Shown here: positions 42,095 to 52,655 of the stretch, piece by piece
How positions within the stretch are numbered: position 1 is the stretch's first letter
Layout of the letters: each line of letters opens with the position of its first letter
Assembly (NCBI RefSeq): GCF_000212735.1
Contig: NC_015510.1
Coordinates: 1,054,001-1,118,000, forward strand
From: Haliscomenobacter hydrossis DSM 1100
GTDB lineage: Bacteria; Bacteroidota; Bacteroidia; Chitinophagales; Saprospiraceae
Reading direction: 5' to 3'
Length of the DNA stretch: 64,000 nucleotides
Notes under the pieces: model-generated
The model's input: the letters and a program-made list of their open reading frames with translations, nothing else
Database searches by the model: none
Told to the model about the DNA's origin: nothing
Translations under genes and position numbers: made by a program

Positions 42095-42676
42095 ATGTCG
42101 ACCCTCAAAAAAATCACCATCTCTCCTTACAACCCGGAGTGGCAGCAATCCTTTTTACAATTAAAAGTAGTCTATACCCACGCTTTAGACGAACTCATCA
42201 CCGACATCCAACATGTGGGCAGTACTTCCGTAATTGGCCTCGACGCAAAACCAGTCCTCGACATCGACATCGTGATTGAGCACCGGGATAAATTGGCACC
42301 CGTCGTCCAAAAACTCGCACAACTGGGCTACACCCATGTCGGTGACCGCGGAATCAAAGACCGCGAAGCATTCAAACGCAACTCCGATTTCACCCCCACC
42401 GACGGAAGCCAACGCACCTGGCCTGCGCATCACCTCTATGTTTGCCCTGGCGATAGCGTCAGTTTAAAAAACCATGTGACCTTTCGCGACTACCTCCGCA
42501 ATCACCCCGAAAAATGTGCGGAGTATGGCACTTTAAAAAGGAAATTGGCGCAGGAAAATCCCCATGACATCAATTGGTACATTGAGCAAAAAACGGCTTT
42601 TATTGTAGAATGCCTGCAAGCCAATGGGTTTGCAGCAACGGAACTCCGGGATATCGAGGAACAGAACAAAGCCTGA
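42095..42676 (+). CDS. GrpB family protein (UPF0157)
   Basis: 193 residues. VGSTSVIGLDAKPVLDIDIV is the nucleotidyltransferase-like GrpB signature (GS...D.D), and HHLYVCPGDSVSLKNHVTFRDYLRNHP completes the family pattern. The family is predicted to be a nucleotidyltransferase; no substrate is known. No operon partner. The ATG at 42095 is preceded by an AT-rich leader. Confidence 0.93.
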   Translation: MSTLKKITISPYNPEWQQSFLQLKVVYTHALDELITDIQHVGSTSVIGLDAKPVLDIDIVIEHRDKLAPVVQKLAQLGYTHVGDRGIKDREAFKRNSDFTPTDGSQRTWPAHHLYVCPGDSVSLKNHVTFRDYLRNHPEKCAEYGTLKRKLAQENPHDINWYIEQKTAFIVECLQANGFAATELRDIEEQNKA

Positions 42677-42754
42677 GCCCGATTTGGTATTTCACCGTTC
42701 GAGCCTTATAATTGTGAAGGCACTAATCATCACGACATAAAACCAAAGTCAACT

Positions 42755-45700
42755 ATGCGTCCACCTTTTAACCAACACCTAATGCGTTTACGCTGGCCTT
42801 TTTGCCTCCTGCTGCTGGCTTTTTGTATAAACAGCGGCAAGGCCCAAGGCACCCGCCTGCTGCGTCAACCCAGCTTAAGCGAACAACACATTGCCTTTGT
42901 TTACGGCGGTGATCTCTGGATCACGGATCGTACCGGTGGTGAAGCCCGCCGAATCACCAGTACCCCTGCCGTGGAAAGTGACCCCCATTTTTCGCCAGAC
43001 GGCCGCTGGATCGCCTTCACTTCCGATCGCACGGGCTCCAATTCCGTGTACGTGGTTTCCATCGACGGAGGCACGCCCACCCGACTGACCTGGCATCCAT
43101 CCGCAGCTTTTGCACGAGGCTGGACCAACGACGGCAAGCGGGTACTTTACGCCTCCTCCCGGGAAACCGCGCCCAGCAATTACAACCGCCTCTGGACGGT
43201 TTCAACCCAGGGTGGCCCCTCTACCCTACTGCCCGCGCCCTGGGGCTTCGATGGCGCTTTTGCACCGGACAAAAACCGCATGGTGGTGGACAGGATGAGC
43301 CGTTGGGATGTCGAATGGCGCGAATATCGGGGTGGCCAAAACACGGCCTTATCCATCCTCAATCTGGATGACCTGAGCGAAACGCCCATCCCTTGTGAAC
43401 GCAGCACCGATACCCAACCCTTGTGGATCGGCAATACCATCTATTTCCTGTCGGATCGCGACTGGACGGTCAACATCTGGGCCTTTACTCCTGCAACTGG
43501 GGCTTTGGTCCAGCGCACCAAGTTCAAAGAAAGCAATGTAAAATGGCTGTCCGGCAATAAGGGTACGCTCATTTTTGAACGGGATGGCTACCTGCACACC
43601 ATCGACGCGGCTTCAGGCAATGCAAAACAACTGGACATCACCGTACGCGGCGATTTTCCCTGGGCCGAAACCCGTTGGGAAAACGTCAACAAACGGGTCA
43701 GCAATGCCGCCCTTTCTCCCACCGGCAAAAGAGTCGCCATGGAAGCCCGTGGGGAAATATTCACCGTCCCCGTGGCCAATGGCGACACCCGTAACCTCAC
43801 GCGCAGTGCCGGGGTTGCCGACCGGGTGCCGATTTGGTCGCCCGATGGCAATCGGGTTGCCTGGTTTTCGGATGCGAGCGGAGAGGGTTACGCCCTCCTG
43901 ATTGCGGCACAAGACGGCTTGTCGGCACCGCGCAGCATCTCGATTGGTGAATCAAAAATGGCCTGGGAACCTACCTGGTCGCCCGATGGCAAACGCATCG
44001 CCTTTGTCGACGACGATGTGCGCATTCGGGTGCTTGAAGTGGAATCCGGAAAAATCAGTACCGCCGATGTGGGTGGACTGAATATTGAACGTGGGGGGCT
44101 GGGACTCAGTTGGTCGCCCGACTCCAAATGGCTGGCTTATGCCAAAACGGCGTCCAACAATTTTCGGCGCATCATGCTGTGGTCGGTTGCTACGGGTGAA
44201 GCACGTGCCTTGACCGATCCATTGGCCGATGGTTTTGCACCAGCCTGGGATCGCGGAGGGCGCTATCTTTACTTTTTGGCGAGCACTGAAGTGGCCCTGG
44301 GTTCCGGTTGGGCCAACACCAGTTCCACCCGCTCCGATCCCGCCTATGGCGCCTATGTCGTGGTGCTGCGCAAAGACGATCCTTCGCCTTTTCCGCCCAA
44401 AAGTGACGAAGAACCCGACACGACCGGGGCGGCAAAAAAAGCCGTAAAACCCGAGAAAAAACCTGCCAAAGACTCCGTAGAACTCGTACGGATTGATTGG
44501 GAAAAAATTGATCGCCGTACCCTGGCACTCCCCATGCCCGTGCGCAATTACGCCGCGGTACAAAGTGGCCCCAAAGGGTCGGTGTTTATTGGTGAATTAA
44601 TCCCCAATGCTCCGGGGATGTTGCTGCATAAGTTCTCCCTGGAAGACCGCAAGGCCAGTGAATTTGCCCGCGGCGTCCAACGGCTCTCGGTATCTGCCGA
44701 TGGCGAAAAAATCCTCCTGCAATCCGGTGGAGGATGGCGAGTAGTTGGTACCGCCAAAGCCCCCGCTCCCGGTGAAGGCAGTTTAGCCATCACCCTACGG
44801 ATGCAACTGGATCGACTGGCGGAGTGGCAACAAATGTTCAACGAAACCTGGCGCTACGAACGCGATTATTTCTACGATCCCAACATGCACGGGCGCGATT
44901 GGCAACAGGTCAAAGCCCGCTATGCGCCCCTCATTCCGTACGTCCGGCACCGCAGCGACCTGAATTATGTTTTGGACCAAGTGAATGGGGAGCTGTCGGT
45001 GGGCCACAGTTTTGTCTCCGGCGGCGATTTTCCGGCTGTGGATACCTCCCGGGTAGGACTGCTGGGGGCAGATTTGGTGGCAGAGAATGGTTTTTGGCGC
45101 TTCAAACGCATTTACACGGCGGAAAGCTGGAACCCGGGGCTCAAAGCACCACTCGATCGTCCCAACCTCAAGGTACAGGAAGGGCATTACCTGCTGGGCG
45201 TAGATGGGGTAGCACTTACCGCCGCCGACGATCCTTACCGCCTGTTGGATGGCACCGCTGGTCGCCAAACTGTACTCCAAATCAATGAACGCCCCAGCCT
45301 GGAGGGCGCCTGGAAAGAAATTGTAGAACCGATCCCCAGCGAAAATGCTTTGCGTCAACGCGCCTGGGTAGAAGACAATCGCAGAAAAGTAGACGAACTA
45401 TCCGCTGGGAAACTGGCTTATATCTGGATCCCCAATACGGGCGACCCCGGCCTGGTTTCTTTCAACCGTTACTTTTTTGCGCAGCAAGACAAAGAAGGCG
45501 CCGTCATCGACGAGCGATTCAACGGTGGCGGTTTACTCGATGATTACATGGTGGATTTGATGACGCGCAAACTACGGGCTGCGTATACCAATGAAGTACC
45601 CAATGGTACTCCGGGGCGGCTTCCAGCGGGCATCATCGGCCCCAAAGCGCTGCTCATCAATGAATTGGCGGGTTCTGGTGGCGACTTTTTTCCCTGGGTA

Positions 45701-46021
45701 TTCCGGCACCAGCAAGCGGGGCCGCTGATTGGAACACGCACCTGGGGTGGATTGGTCAAGTCTTCGGTGCATTATGCGCTGGTAGACGGCGGCCGGGTAA
45801 CCGCTCCCGATAACGCCATTTTTGACCCCAATGCCAAACGCTGGATTGCTGAAAACGAAGGGGTTCCACCGGATATTGAAGTGCAAATTACGGCCCGCGC
45901 TACTGCGGATGGGCACGATTTGCAATTGGAAAGAGCCGTAAAAGAAGTCCTGGATTTACTGAAGCAGCAGGGACCGATTAAGGTGGTGGTTCCACCGTAT
46001 TCAAAACCGGCGAAGCATTGA
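42755..46021 (+). CDS. Tricorn-like secreted S41 peptidase
   Basis: 1088 residues. A signal peptide (LRWPFCLLLLAFCINSGKAQ) is followed by beta-propeller units (FSPDGRWIAFTSDRTG, WSPDGNRVAWFSD, WSPDGKRIAFVDDD, WSPDSKWLAYAK). A Lys/Pro-rich linker lies near residues 555-575, then a C1-like domain, a PDZ domain (GLLGADLVAENGFWRF) and the S41 core. Catalytic candidates: the His in GELSVGHSF, the Ser/Asp in AGSGGDFFPW near residue 971 and the Glu in ENEGVPPDIEV. It probably degrades oligopeptides in the periplasm. TTG and TATAATTG 20 bp apart upstream suggest a promoter (low confidence). Confidence 0.92.
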   Translation: MRPPFNQHLMRLRWPFCLLLLAFCINSGKAQGTRLLRQPSLSEQHIAFVYGGDLWITDRTGGEARRITSTPAVESDPHFSPDGRWIAFTSDRTGSNSVYVVSIDGGTPTRLTWHPSAAFARGWTNDGKRVLYASSRETAPSNYNRLWTVSTQGGPSTLLPAPWGFDGAFAPDKNRMVVDRMSRWDVEWREYRGGQNTALSILNLDDLSETPIPCERSTDTQPLWIGNTIYFLSDRDWTVNIWAFTPATGALVQRTKFKESNVKWLSGNKGTLIFERDGYLHTIDAASGNAKQLDITVRGDFPWAETRWENVNKRVSNAALSPTGKRVAMEARGEIFTVPVANGDTRNLTRSAGVADRVPIWSPDGNRVAWFSDASGEGYALLIAAQDGLSAPRSISIGESKMAWEPTWSPDGKRIAFVDDDVRIRVLEVESGKISTADVGGLNIERGGLGLSWSPDSKWLAYAKTASNNFRRIMLWSVATGEARALTDPLADGFAPAWDRGGRYLYFLASTEVALGSGWANTSSTRSDPAYGAYVVVLRKDDPSPFPPKSDEEPDTTGAAKKAVKPEKKPAKDSVELVRIDWEKIDRRTLALPMPVRNYAAVQSGPKGSVFIGELIPNAPGMLLHKFSLEDRKASEFARGVQRLSVSADGEKILLQSGGGWRVVGTAKAPAPGEGSLAITLRMQLDRLAEWQQMFNETWRYERDYFYDPNMHGRDWQQVKARYAPLIPYVRHRSDLNYVLDQVNGELSVGHSFVSGGDFPAVDTSRVGLLGADLVAENGFWRFKRIYTAESWNPGLKAPLDRPNLKVQEGHYLLGVDGVALTAADDPYRLLDGTAGRQTVLQINERPSLEGAWKEIVEPIPSENALRQRAWVEDNRRKVDELSAGKLAYIWIPNTGDPGLVSFNRYFFAQQDKEGAVIDERFNGGGLLDDYMVDLMTRKLRAAYTNEVPNGTPGRLPAGIIGPKALLINELAGSGGDFFPWVFRHQQAGPLIGTRTWGGLVKSSVHYALVDGGRVTAPDNAIFDPNAKRWIAENEGVPPDIEVQITARATADGHDLQLERAVKEVLDLLKQQGPIKVVVPPYSKPAKH

Positions 46022-46024
46022 TGA

Positions 46025-46253
46025 TTTCACCACAGATGGCCACAAACATGAGTCATCCCGAATTTTTAAAAAGACCAAAGCGGATCAAAAAAGTAGCACA
46101 AAGGACACAAAGGAAAGCACAAAGTGCACAAAAACAAGCGCTGCCTTGTGTTCTTTGTGCTTTCCTTTGTGTCCTTTGTGCTAAAAAAGTGTCGCTTTTG
46201 TTGTACTAAAAAATTCGGGATGACTCATGTCTGTGGCCATCTGTGGTGAAAAT
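46025..46253. repeat. Three-layer nested palindrome
   Basis: Layers: TTTCACCACAGATGGCCACA with TGTGGCCATCTGTGGTGAAA (20 of 20); CATGAGTCATCCCGAATTTT with AAAATTCGGGATGACTCATG; TAGCACAAAGGACACAAAGG AAAGCACAAAG with CTTTGTGCTT TCCTTTGTGTCCTTTGTGCTA. Convergent genes flank it. The outer layer is identical to the innermost layer of the 14.5-18.0-kb palindrome. Confidence 0.95.
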
Positions 46254-46772
46254 TTAATTGAACCTCAGGTTGCGCGTAACACCAAGCCCCAAGTGTGCAA
46301 TCCCAGCACCATTGGCATCAGAGCGGAAAATATGGTTGTAAAAACCAAAGATATTCCAATCGTAATTGTGGTAACCAATCTGAGGCTTCAAATATGCCCC
46401 TCCATCCGCATTGCGTATCCCTGTAATCAGACTGTACCCCGCATCCAAACCAGCGAAGAACCCGGAAGGACCCGGATACACCCGAATGAATGCGCCCAAG
46501 GGGACGGCACCAAAATCTTGGGCATTTTCTTTAGGAAAAAAATGGTTGTACCCCGTCGTTAAACCAATGCCAAAGTGGGGGGTTTCCATGAGTTGTCCTT
46601 TGAGTTCAAGTCCGCCTACAAAGCTGCTCACATTGGAAATGTCACTCACTGGAGCGCCAAGGTTGACGCCAAATTTCAGCCAGGAGTTGCGATCGGTGAT
46701 TTCGGTGGTGGTTTGTGCTTGTGCGAATACGCCGAAGCATATTGCGATCAAAGCAATAGGTAATGTTCTCAT
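46254..46772 (-). CDS. Small outer-membrane beta-barrel protein
   Basis: 172 residues with a signal peptide (MRTLPIALIAICFGVFAQAQ). Alternating aromatic and glycine residues over the mature part (FGIGLTTGYNHFF, GAFIRVYPGPSGFFAGLDAGYS, IGYHNYDWNIFGFYNHIF) and a terminal strand HLGLGVTRNLRFN ending in Phe-Asn fit an eight-stranded OmpA/OmpX-like barrel. No function can be assigned. It is single; the last codon touches the nested palindrome. Confidence 0.75.
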   Translation of the reverse strand: MRTLPIALIAICFGVFAQAQTTTEITDRNSWLKFGVNLGAPVSDISNVSSFVGGLELKGQLMETPHFGIGLTTGYNHFFPKENAQDFGAVPLGAFIRVYPGPSGFFAGLDAGYSLITGIRNADGGAYLKPQIGYHNYDWNIFGFYNHIFRSDANGAGIAHLGLGVTRNLRFN

Positions 46773-46924
46773 AATTGTTGATTAGGAATAGGAAATAGCT
46801 CAATTTGTAACCATACATTTTGAGTTTCATAAACTACAAGTTAGCAAAATATTATAACTATTGGCGATTTCTTTTCTGCGATGAGCATTAAGCAATCCTT
46901 AAATAACCGTACGCTCCTTGAACC

Positions 46925-47217
46925 ACAATGAATTACGCACATTACACATTTTTCACCGCAGAGTAAATGAGTACACGCGGAGTTCCGCAGAGTTTTTTAG
47001 GAGCACCTGCGGTGCACAGAGGCAACGGAGGTCGCCATTGCTGAAAGTTAGTTGGTTACCCTCAAGTCCCTTTATTTTTGACTTGATCCTAAACAAGATC
47101 TTCCTATAGCTCGAACTCCAGCCACCGCAGGTGGCAAACTCCTTAAAACTAAAACTCTGCGGAACTCCGCGTGTACTCATTTACTCTGCGGTAAAAAAAT
47201 GCGTAATGTGCGTTAAA
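46925..47217. repeat. Long inverted repeat with about 65-bp arms, CTCTGCGGAACTCCGCG family
   Basis: The left arm (about 46930-46994) TACGCACATTACACATTTTT then CACCGCAGAGTAAATGAGTA then CACGCGGAGTTCCGCAGAGT is returned at 47151-47215 with few mismatches. A shorter pair, CACCTGCGGTG and CCACCGCAGGTGG, lies inside. The centre (about 47020-47110) is unpaired. The right arm ends 19 bp before the oxidoreductase start. Confidence 0.93.
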
Positions 47218-47235
47218 TCAGTTAAAATAGCCTTT

Positions 47236-47811
47236 ATGAACATTCTCATTGTATACTGCCATCCCAGCAAAAAATCCTACACTTCTCAGGTTTTTGAACA
47301 ACTGAAAGCGGTATTGATGGATCAACATTGGAGCCTTGAAGTTTCTGATCTTTATGCAATGGATTTTCAAAGTGACCTGAGCAAAAACGAATATGAAAGA
47401 GAAGGATTTGCAAAAACAGCAATCCCCATTCCCAATGATGTTTTGGCAGAACATAAAAAAATAGACCATGCCGACTGTATTGCTTTTGTCTATCCCGCCA
47501 AACTGAAAGGCTGGTTTGATCGGGTGTATTCCCTTGGTTATGCGTATGGCCACAAGGACAATATTCAAAAAATGAAGACCCTAAAGTTTGGCCTCGTCAT
47601 TTGTACCGCCGGACATCCCATCGAATTTCTAGCCGAAATCGGCATTGCCCAAAGTATGCAAACCATATTTTTAGACGACCGAATGGGGAAACGATTTGAA
47701 CATAAGGAAATGCTGATCCTGGGCGGAACCTTGGAGCTTGAGCAGGTTAGGGAGCGGCATAAGCAAGAGCTTGAAGGGGTGGTTGGGAAAATAAGGAAGT
47801 ATTGTGCGTAA
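47236..47811 (+). CDS. NAD(P)H dehydrogenase (quinone), flavodoxin-like
   Basis: 191 residues from the ATG at 47236 (MNILIVYCHPSKKSYTSQVF); an upstream extension is translated from a palindrome and rejected. The first strand plus HPSKKSY loop binds FMN/FAD, and FVYPAKLKGWFDRVYSLGYAYG is the active-site region of the KefF/NQO1/MdaB family, which reduces quinones by two electrons. It is probably cytoplasmic. It lies at the left border of the AT-rich island and may be the last backbone gene. Confidence 0.9.
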   Translation: MNILIVYCHPSKKSYTSQVFEQLKAVLMDQHWSLEVSDLYAMDFQSDLSKNEYEREGFAKTAIPIPNDVLAEHKKIDHADCIAFVYPAKLKGWFDRVYSLGYAYGHKDNIQKMKTLKFGLVICTAGHPIEFLAEIGIAQSMQTIFLDDRMGKRFEHKEMLILGGTLELEQVRERHKQELEGVVGKIRKYCA

Positions 47812-48731
47812 AGCAAAAGTTTGATTGATGATTTTAAAATTTAATGGGTAATTGCTTGTTGGGTAAATAATCGTTTGCTATATTCGCAGGTGAGATATTT
47901 ACAGTACGACGAACATAAACCACGTAGGCGAAAGAAAATAATATGCGGACTAAGCGAACTTACCTGAAACAGACGACTAAGTGAAAGATTAAATGCGGTT
48001 TTTGGGTTAGTTGTTGGGTGTGGTAGTACTTAAGTTCTGCGATAAAAAATGAAAAATAATACGATGTATAAAGTTGAATACTTAATTGTTGTTGACAAGG
48101 TTAACACGACCACAGTCCAATCGTTAAAAAATTTAATTCAATCAGATGATGAGATCAACCTTACAAAAACTCAATTAAAGGTAGGTGAAAACAGTTTTGA
48201 GTACGAAATAACAAAGGGTTTTATTTTCACGGGGGATAAGTCAACTTATTTTCACTTAAAATTCTATTGCGAAGAATCGAGCAAAATTGAAGAATTTTCG
48301 ATAGCCTTGAGAAAGGTAAGAGGGCGATTATCAATGATAAATAAGACCCATTTTACATTATGGGATGATGTTTCAATGTACTATAGCACAAAGGCGTACA
48401 ATAAAATATATCATATTGAAAATTTAATGAGAAAATTATTGACTAAGTTTATGCTTGTAAACTTAGGTATGGATTGGACATCGGAGAGAATTCCTATTGA
48501 TGTGAAAAGCTCAATCAATTTTAACAATAAAGATGTAAATTTTTTAAACAACATTGATTTCATTAAACTAAGTGATTTCCTTTTTAGTGAAAACTATCCC
48601 TCACACAAGGAGAGCGTAATAAAAAAATTAACCCAAGCTAAAGACTTTACTTCATTGGATATAAATGAAATCAAATCCCTACTTCCAGAAAGTAATTGGT
48701 CTAAGTATTTTGCATCAATTGTAGAATGCGA

Positions 48732-50088
48732 GGGTGCGGCTCTAGTTTGATGTAGAGAAAGAATAAAAATAGTATTTTGTGATCCAAGAACAAAAGGCTG
48801 ATGGAAAAGTCATACAAAATAGAATCAGACGGGAGTATAAGCATCACCTTCAATTTTAAACCAGAAGGGAGCATGCTGGAGCAAGAAGAGCAGATAGCGG
48901 CGGCGTTATCAGAGGCGGGTCGTCTAGCGAGCGAACTATCGCTGAAAAGCTTCGATACGGGAGGAGAAAGCATTATCGTAAACAACGAAAAGCTGAGTAG
49001 TCGGGGTGAGGAAAAAAAAACTACGAAACCGCCTGGGGTCGAGTAAGCATTAGTCGCCATGTTTACCAGCGGAGTCGGGGAGGAAAAATATACGTTCCAT
49101 TAGAAGTAGGGGCAAGGGTAGTTGGCGGAAATTGCACGCCGTATCTGAGTAAAATGGTGAGTTGGAAATACGCTCAATTAGCCGCATCGCGGGTCTGCGA
49201 GGACATGGCAATGCACCATCATCGAAGCATTAGTCGGAAATTGGTACAAAAAATAGGGAGTGAGGTAGGTCTGATCGCCTGGGACAAAGAGATGGAGTGG
49301 TCATATGATTTACCTGAGCTAAAAGAGGTAGTAAAGTGTGTGGCGATCAGCCGAGATGGGACGACGACACCGATTATTGGTCAGGGGTATCGAGAAACGA
49401 TGTGCGGCACGATTAGTTTGTACAACAAAACTGGAGATCGCCTTCATACCATTTATAAAGCGTGTGCCCCCGAAAAGGGTAAAGAAGGCTTTGATCGGGT
49501 CATGAACAAAGAGGTAGAGGAAATTAAAGCCTTATTCCCATCAGCCAAGTATGTTGGCTTGGCCGATGGAGCAGCCAATAACTGGACTTACCTCAATGGA
49601 TGCACAACTGAGCAGGTTCTGGATTTTTACCATGCCACTGAGCACCTCAGCGAGGTGAGTGTGGCGATGGAACCAAACGAGGAACGACGTAAGAAGTGGC
49701 TGGATGAAGCCTGTCATGACTTGAAACACCGACCTAAAGCTGCGGTTTTTTTATTCAGAGAGCTCCAAGCCAAACAAAAAGAATATGGTGAGCATCCGCC
49801 GCAGGTATTATTGGACAACCTCACCTACTTGAGTAACAACCTTAAACGAATGGACTACTGCCGATTCCTCAAAAACGGCTTCCCGATTGGATCAGGAGTT
49901 ACTGAGGCAGCCTGCAAAGTCCTGGCCAAACAACGCTTGAGCGGTTCAGGTATGCGATGGCATCTCCATAAAGTACAAGATATGCTGTTGATTAGAGAAC
50001 TCGTCTGTACAAGGGGGCGCTGGGAACAGTTCTGGGCCTTTTACGATCAAATTAGAGCCTAATTGTACATCAAATTAGAGCCGCACCC
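48732..50088 (+). mobile_element. ISKra4-family insertion sequence (1357 bp)
   Basis: Inverted ends GGGTGCGGCTCTARTTTGAT-GTA match at 22 of 23 positions. An 8-bp target duplication GAATGCGA flanks the element (48724-48731 and 50089-50096). The DDE transposase inside resembles the ISKra4 group. It disrupts the HEPN-type gene without changing the frame of what remains. Confidence 0.93.
48801..50062 (+). CDS. ISKra4-family transposase, two frames joined at an A9 run
   Basis: Frame one starts at 48801 (MEKSYKIESDGSISITFNFK). It would stop at about 49046, but a -1 shift on nine A residues (49012-49020) continues as EEKKNYETAWGRVSISRHVY and on into the main DDE domain, where VGLADGAANNWTYLN carries an Asp and the region HATEHLSEV follows; LKNGFPIGSGVTEAACKVL is the C-terminal ISKra4/UPF0236-like core. 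The full product is about 420 residues. Programmed frameshifting is likely and the element looks intact. Confidence 0.88.
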
Positions 50089-50838
50089 GAATGCGAGGGA
50101 GATTATTTGAATAAAATATGGAAAAAACTTTATGATTTAAGAAACTCAATCGCCCACAACAAATCATTTTCATTGGCTGATGAAAAGCAAGTAGAAGAGT
50201 TAACCAGTGAAATTGGAGGCTATTTAGAAGATGCTATTTCCAAACTTGATGAGGTAGTTATACCAGAAAATGAAATTGAAAATGTTGTCGAAAGTGTTGT
50301 AAGCGAAAGAAATGAACAAATAGGTCTCTTTATTGACAACTACAGACAATTCGAGTATAATCTACAATCACTTTATCGACAAATTCATTCAAATGCAGAC
50401 AAAATTGGAACTGCTTTTATACCGATTAGAAAAGCTTTGTCCGAACTTTCTGCCACACAAATAGTCCCCAAGGAATTGGTAGAATCTATCAATCAAATAA
50501 CCAACATAAGAAATATTATTGTTCATGGAACAAATATAGAATTCCCTTCAGCAGAGCTGATTAAATATTCTGCGGAATTAGAGTATGTTCAAAATTTTTT
50601 GTTGAAAAATAAGGATCGGCTGCTATCTTTAGTTTGTCCAAAATTAAAGAGCAATGACTGGAAAGTACCAGCGCATGACCGATCCTCAATGGGAAGTTAT
50701 CGCAAAATACTTACCTGTGCAAAGAAAACGGGAGATAAATCTACGAGACGTAATGGATGCAATCCGGTTTATAGTTTGTACAGGCATTCAATGGCGTAAT
50801 CTACCCGAATATTTCCCGAAATGGAATGCTGTATACTA

Positions 50839-52024
50839 CTGGTGAATAAATTTTAAATAGTCGGATACAACTTCTTGAGTTTGATTCGGGCTTTCTCAGT
50901 GGTGAATTGCCAATTTGCTCCTTTCCGGAGCTGATTTTGCGCAATCTCCCAAATTTTAACTGCTCCTTCCACCTCCTTTTTGCTTTTGAAGGGTTTGTCC
51001 AAAGCATCACGTCCCACCAAAGCAAATTGTATTTCTGCCATGTTTAACCATGACCCGTGTTTGGGGGTATACACAAAATCCATCCGATCCACGTAAGCTT
51101 TGGCCTGAGCAGGTGGAAATACTTTGTAAAAATTTTCTGGCTTGTGGGTGACAAAATTATCCATCACCCAGGTTACCTTTTTAGCTTCTTGGTATTGGGT
51201 ATCCATTTGAGCGGCCATGAAATTTACCCAAGTCGTGGTCGTATGATCATCCTCAATGGTCATTTCCCGATGGCCAGCGAGAGGTTCGAATGCCACGAAT
51301 AATTCCGCAACGCCCAAACGCACATATTCTGAATCTTGTAACCTACTTCCATCTGAGATCGTAATTTGCTTGTAGTCAATTATTTGCTTTGGAGACTCAT
51401 CCATGCAAACTACTGGAAAGTCAGCGTCGTATGGTCTTTCGTAAACATCCAATACCTTTTCCATTTGGTACACAAAAGCAGCACTTGATTCTGCTGGTAT
51501 CACGTATTGCGCTTTTTTGAAGGGCTTAAGTTCATTTTTTTAACAATTTGCTGATCGACATTTTAGAGATCGATTCTACTATCTCTAATTCCACTAAGCA
51601 ATCTGCCAACATTTGCAATTTCCACCGAGGCGCATCATTGGGTGGCGATTGACAAAGCAGCGCAATGAGATGCGCTTCCGCTCGCGCATCTATCTTTTTA
51701 TCACTCCGCGTTTTTCTTTCTTTGGCTTCAAACAAAGACATCCCTTCATCACAGAATGCTTTTTTACTCGCTCCACTGTTCTTGCCGTGCTCTGGTACCT
51801 GTCTGCTACGTCCGTCATTCGTGGTGGTTTTCTACCTTCACTTTCATCACTATTGAGTAAAATATGGCAATATTGGATGTGTTGGGCTTTGCGCTTGCCT
51901 GTCTTTATCCAATCCAGCAGCGTTTCCCGCTCTTTTTACTCAGGTGTATTCTGTATCTTGCCTTCATTTTTATAGCAAAATACACAATTTCTAAAACTGC
52001 GACAACTTAGAATTTATCCACCAC
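50839..52024 (-). mobile_element. IS630-family element, copy 2 (1186 bp)
   Basis: The ends are CTGGTGAATAAATTTTAA and the inverted GTGGTGGATAAATTCTAA, with TA duplications at 50837-50838 and 52025-52026. It is near-identical to copy 1 at 15915-17105, apart from five single-base contractions in homopolymers. It sits inside the IS5-family transposase gene. Confidence 0.94.
50853..51967 (-). pseudogene. IS630-family transposase, copy 2, frameshifted
   Basis: The DDE part (51503 to 50853) is intact and differs from copy 1 by one residue (QYQEAKK for QHQEAKK). The N-terminal part, starting at the ATG at 51967, is broken by one-base losses in runs of A: GAGTAAAAAG (A5 for A6) close to the start, GAGTAAAAAAGC (A6 for A7) and TTAAAAAAATG (A7 for A8). 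The last change also removes the -1 frameshift geometry. Either this copy is inactive or the read/assembly undercounts homopolymers. Confidence 0.85.
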
Positions 52025-52655
52025 TACTATTTTCAAAAGTGGACAGCAGACCAAACCCTATTTCGCCTCAACGCAGCGTTGAATGAGTTGGATCGGATTA
52101 ACCAAGGGAAAGAGGCCAAGCCTTCACTTTTGTTAGTTGATAGCCAGAGTGTTAAATTAGCACCTATGATCGGGACTGATCGCGGATTTGATGCGCATAA
52201 AAAATTAACGGCCGCAAACGGCAACTTTTGACTGATTCAGAAGGACGTATTTGGGACGCATGTGCCCATGCTGCGAACCTATATGATGCTGACGGAGCAA
52301 GCCTGCTTTTTGACGAAAGCCGAATGGAACTTTGGTGGCCAAGGCTACAAAAGTTTCTCACTGATCAACACTATCAAGGTACTTTTTCGGTCATGGCAAC
52401 CGATCTGGGCATTCATTTTGAGATCAGAGGTAAGATCGGAGACGCCAAAGGATTCGAGGTCATTCCCATTCGTTGGGTCATCGAAAGAACCATTTCCTGG
52501 AGTAATTTTTGCCGCAGATTAGTCAAAGATTATGAGCGAACCATACAAAATTCGGTTAGCTGGACGATTTGCTCCAATATTTACCGAATCTTGAGGAGAG
52601 TTTGAACGCTAGGCAAAACAAAATTTCCGAACATACTCTTAGAAGATTATACTGA

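Larger units (their letters stand above)
50654..52605 (+). pseudogene. IS5-family transposase, interrupted by IS630 copy 2
   Basis: The N-terminus (MTGKYQRMTDPQWEVIAKYL ... NLPEYFPKWNAVYY) ends at the IS630 site. After excision the frame continues YFQKWTADQTLFRLNAALNEL then LLLVDSQSVKL (first Asp). At the A6 run in CAT AAA AAA TTA (52199-52204) a -1 shift gives HKKINGRKRQLLTDSEGRIW (the other frame stops at 52229-52231), leading to ANLYDADGA (second Asp) and RWVIERTISW (Glu). So the original element used two frames by a programmed frameshift. It is now dead because of the IS630 insertion. Confidence 0.88.
50581..52638 (+). mobile_element. IS5-family (IS1031/IS427-like) element interrupted by IS630
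   Basis: The left end GAGTATGTTCAAAATTTTTT and the inverted right end GAGTATGTTCGGAAATTTTG share the first ten bases and most of the rest. The target duplication is TTA (50578-50580 and 52639-52641), fitting the TNA preference of the group. Without the IS630 copy and one TA the element is 870 bp, the usual IS5-subgroup size. Confidence 0.88.

Noticed and set aside
41831-42148. Minus-strand frame of 105 codons across the divergent gap before the GrpB gene
   Set aside because: It overlaps the GrpB start, has low-complexity hydrophobic runs without a pattern and no plausible promoter or partner.
51613-51975. Plus-strand frame of 120 codons within IS630 copy 2
   Set aside because: It is the reverse complement of the transposase N-terminal region, with no independent features.
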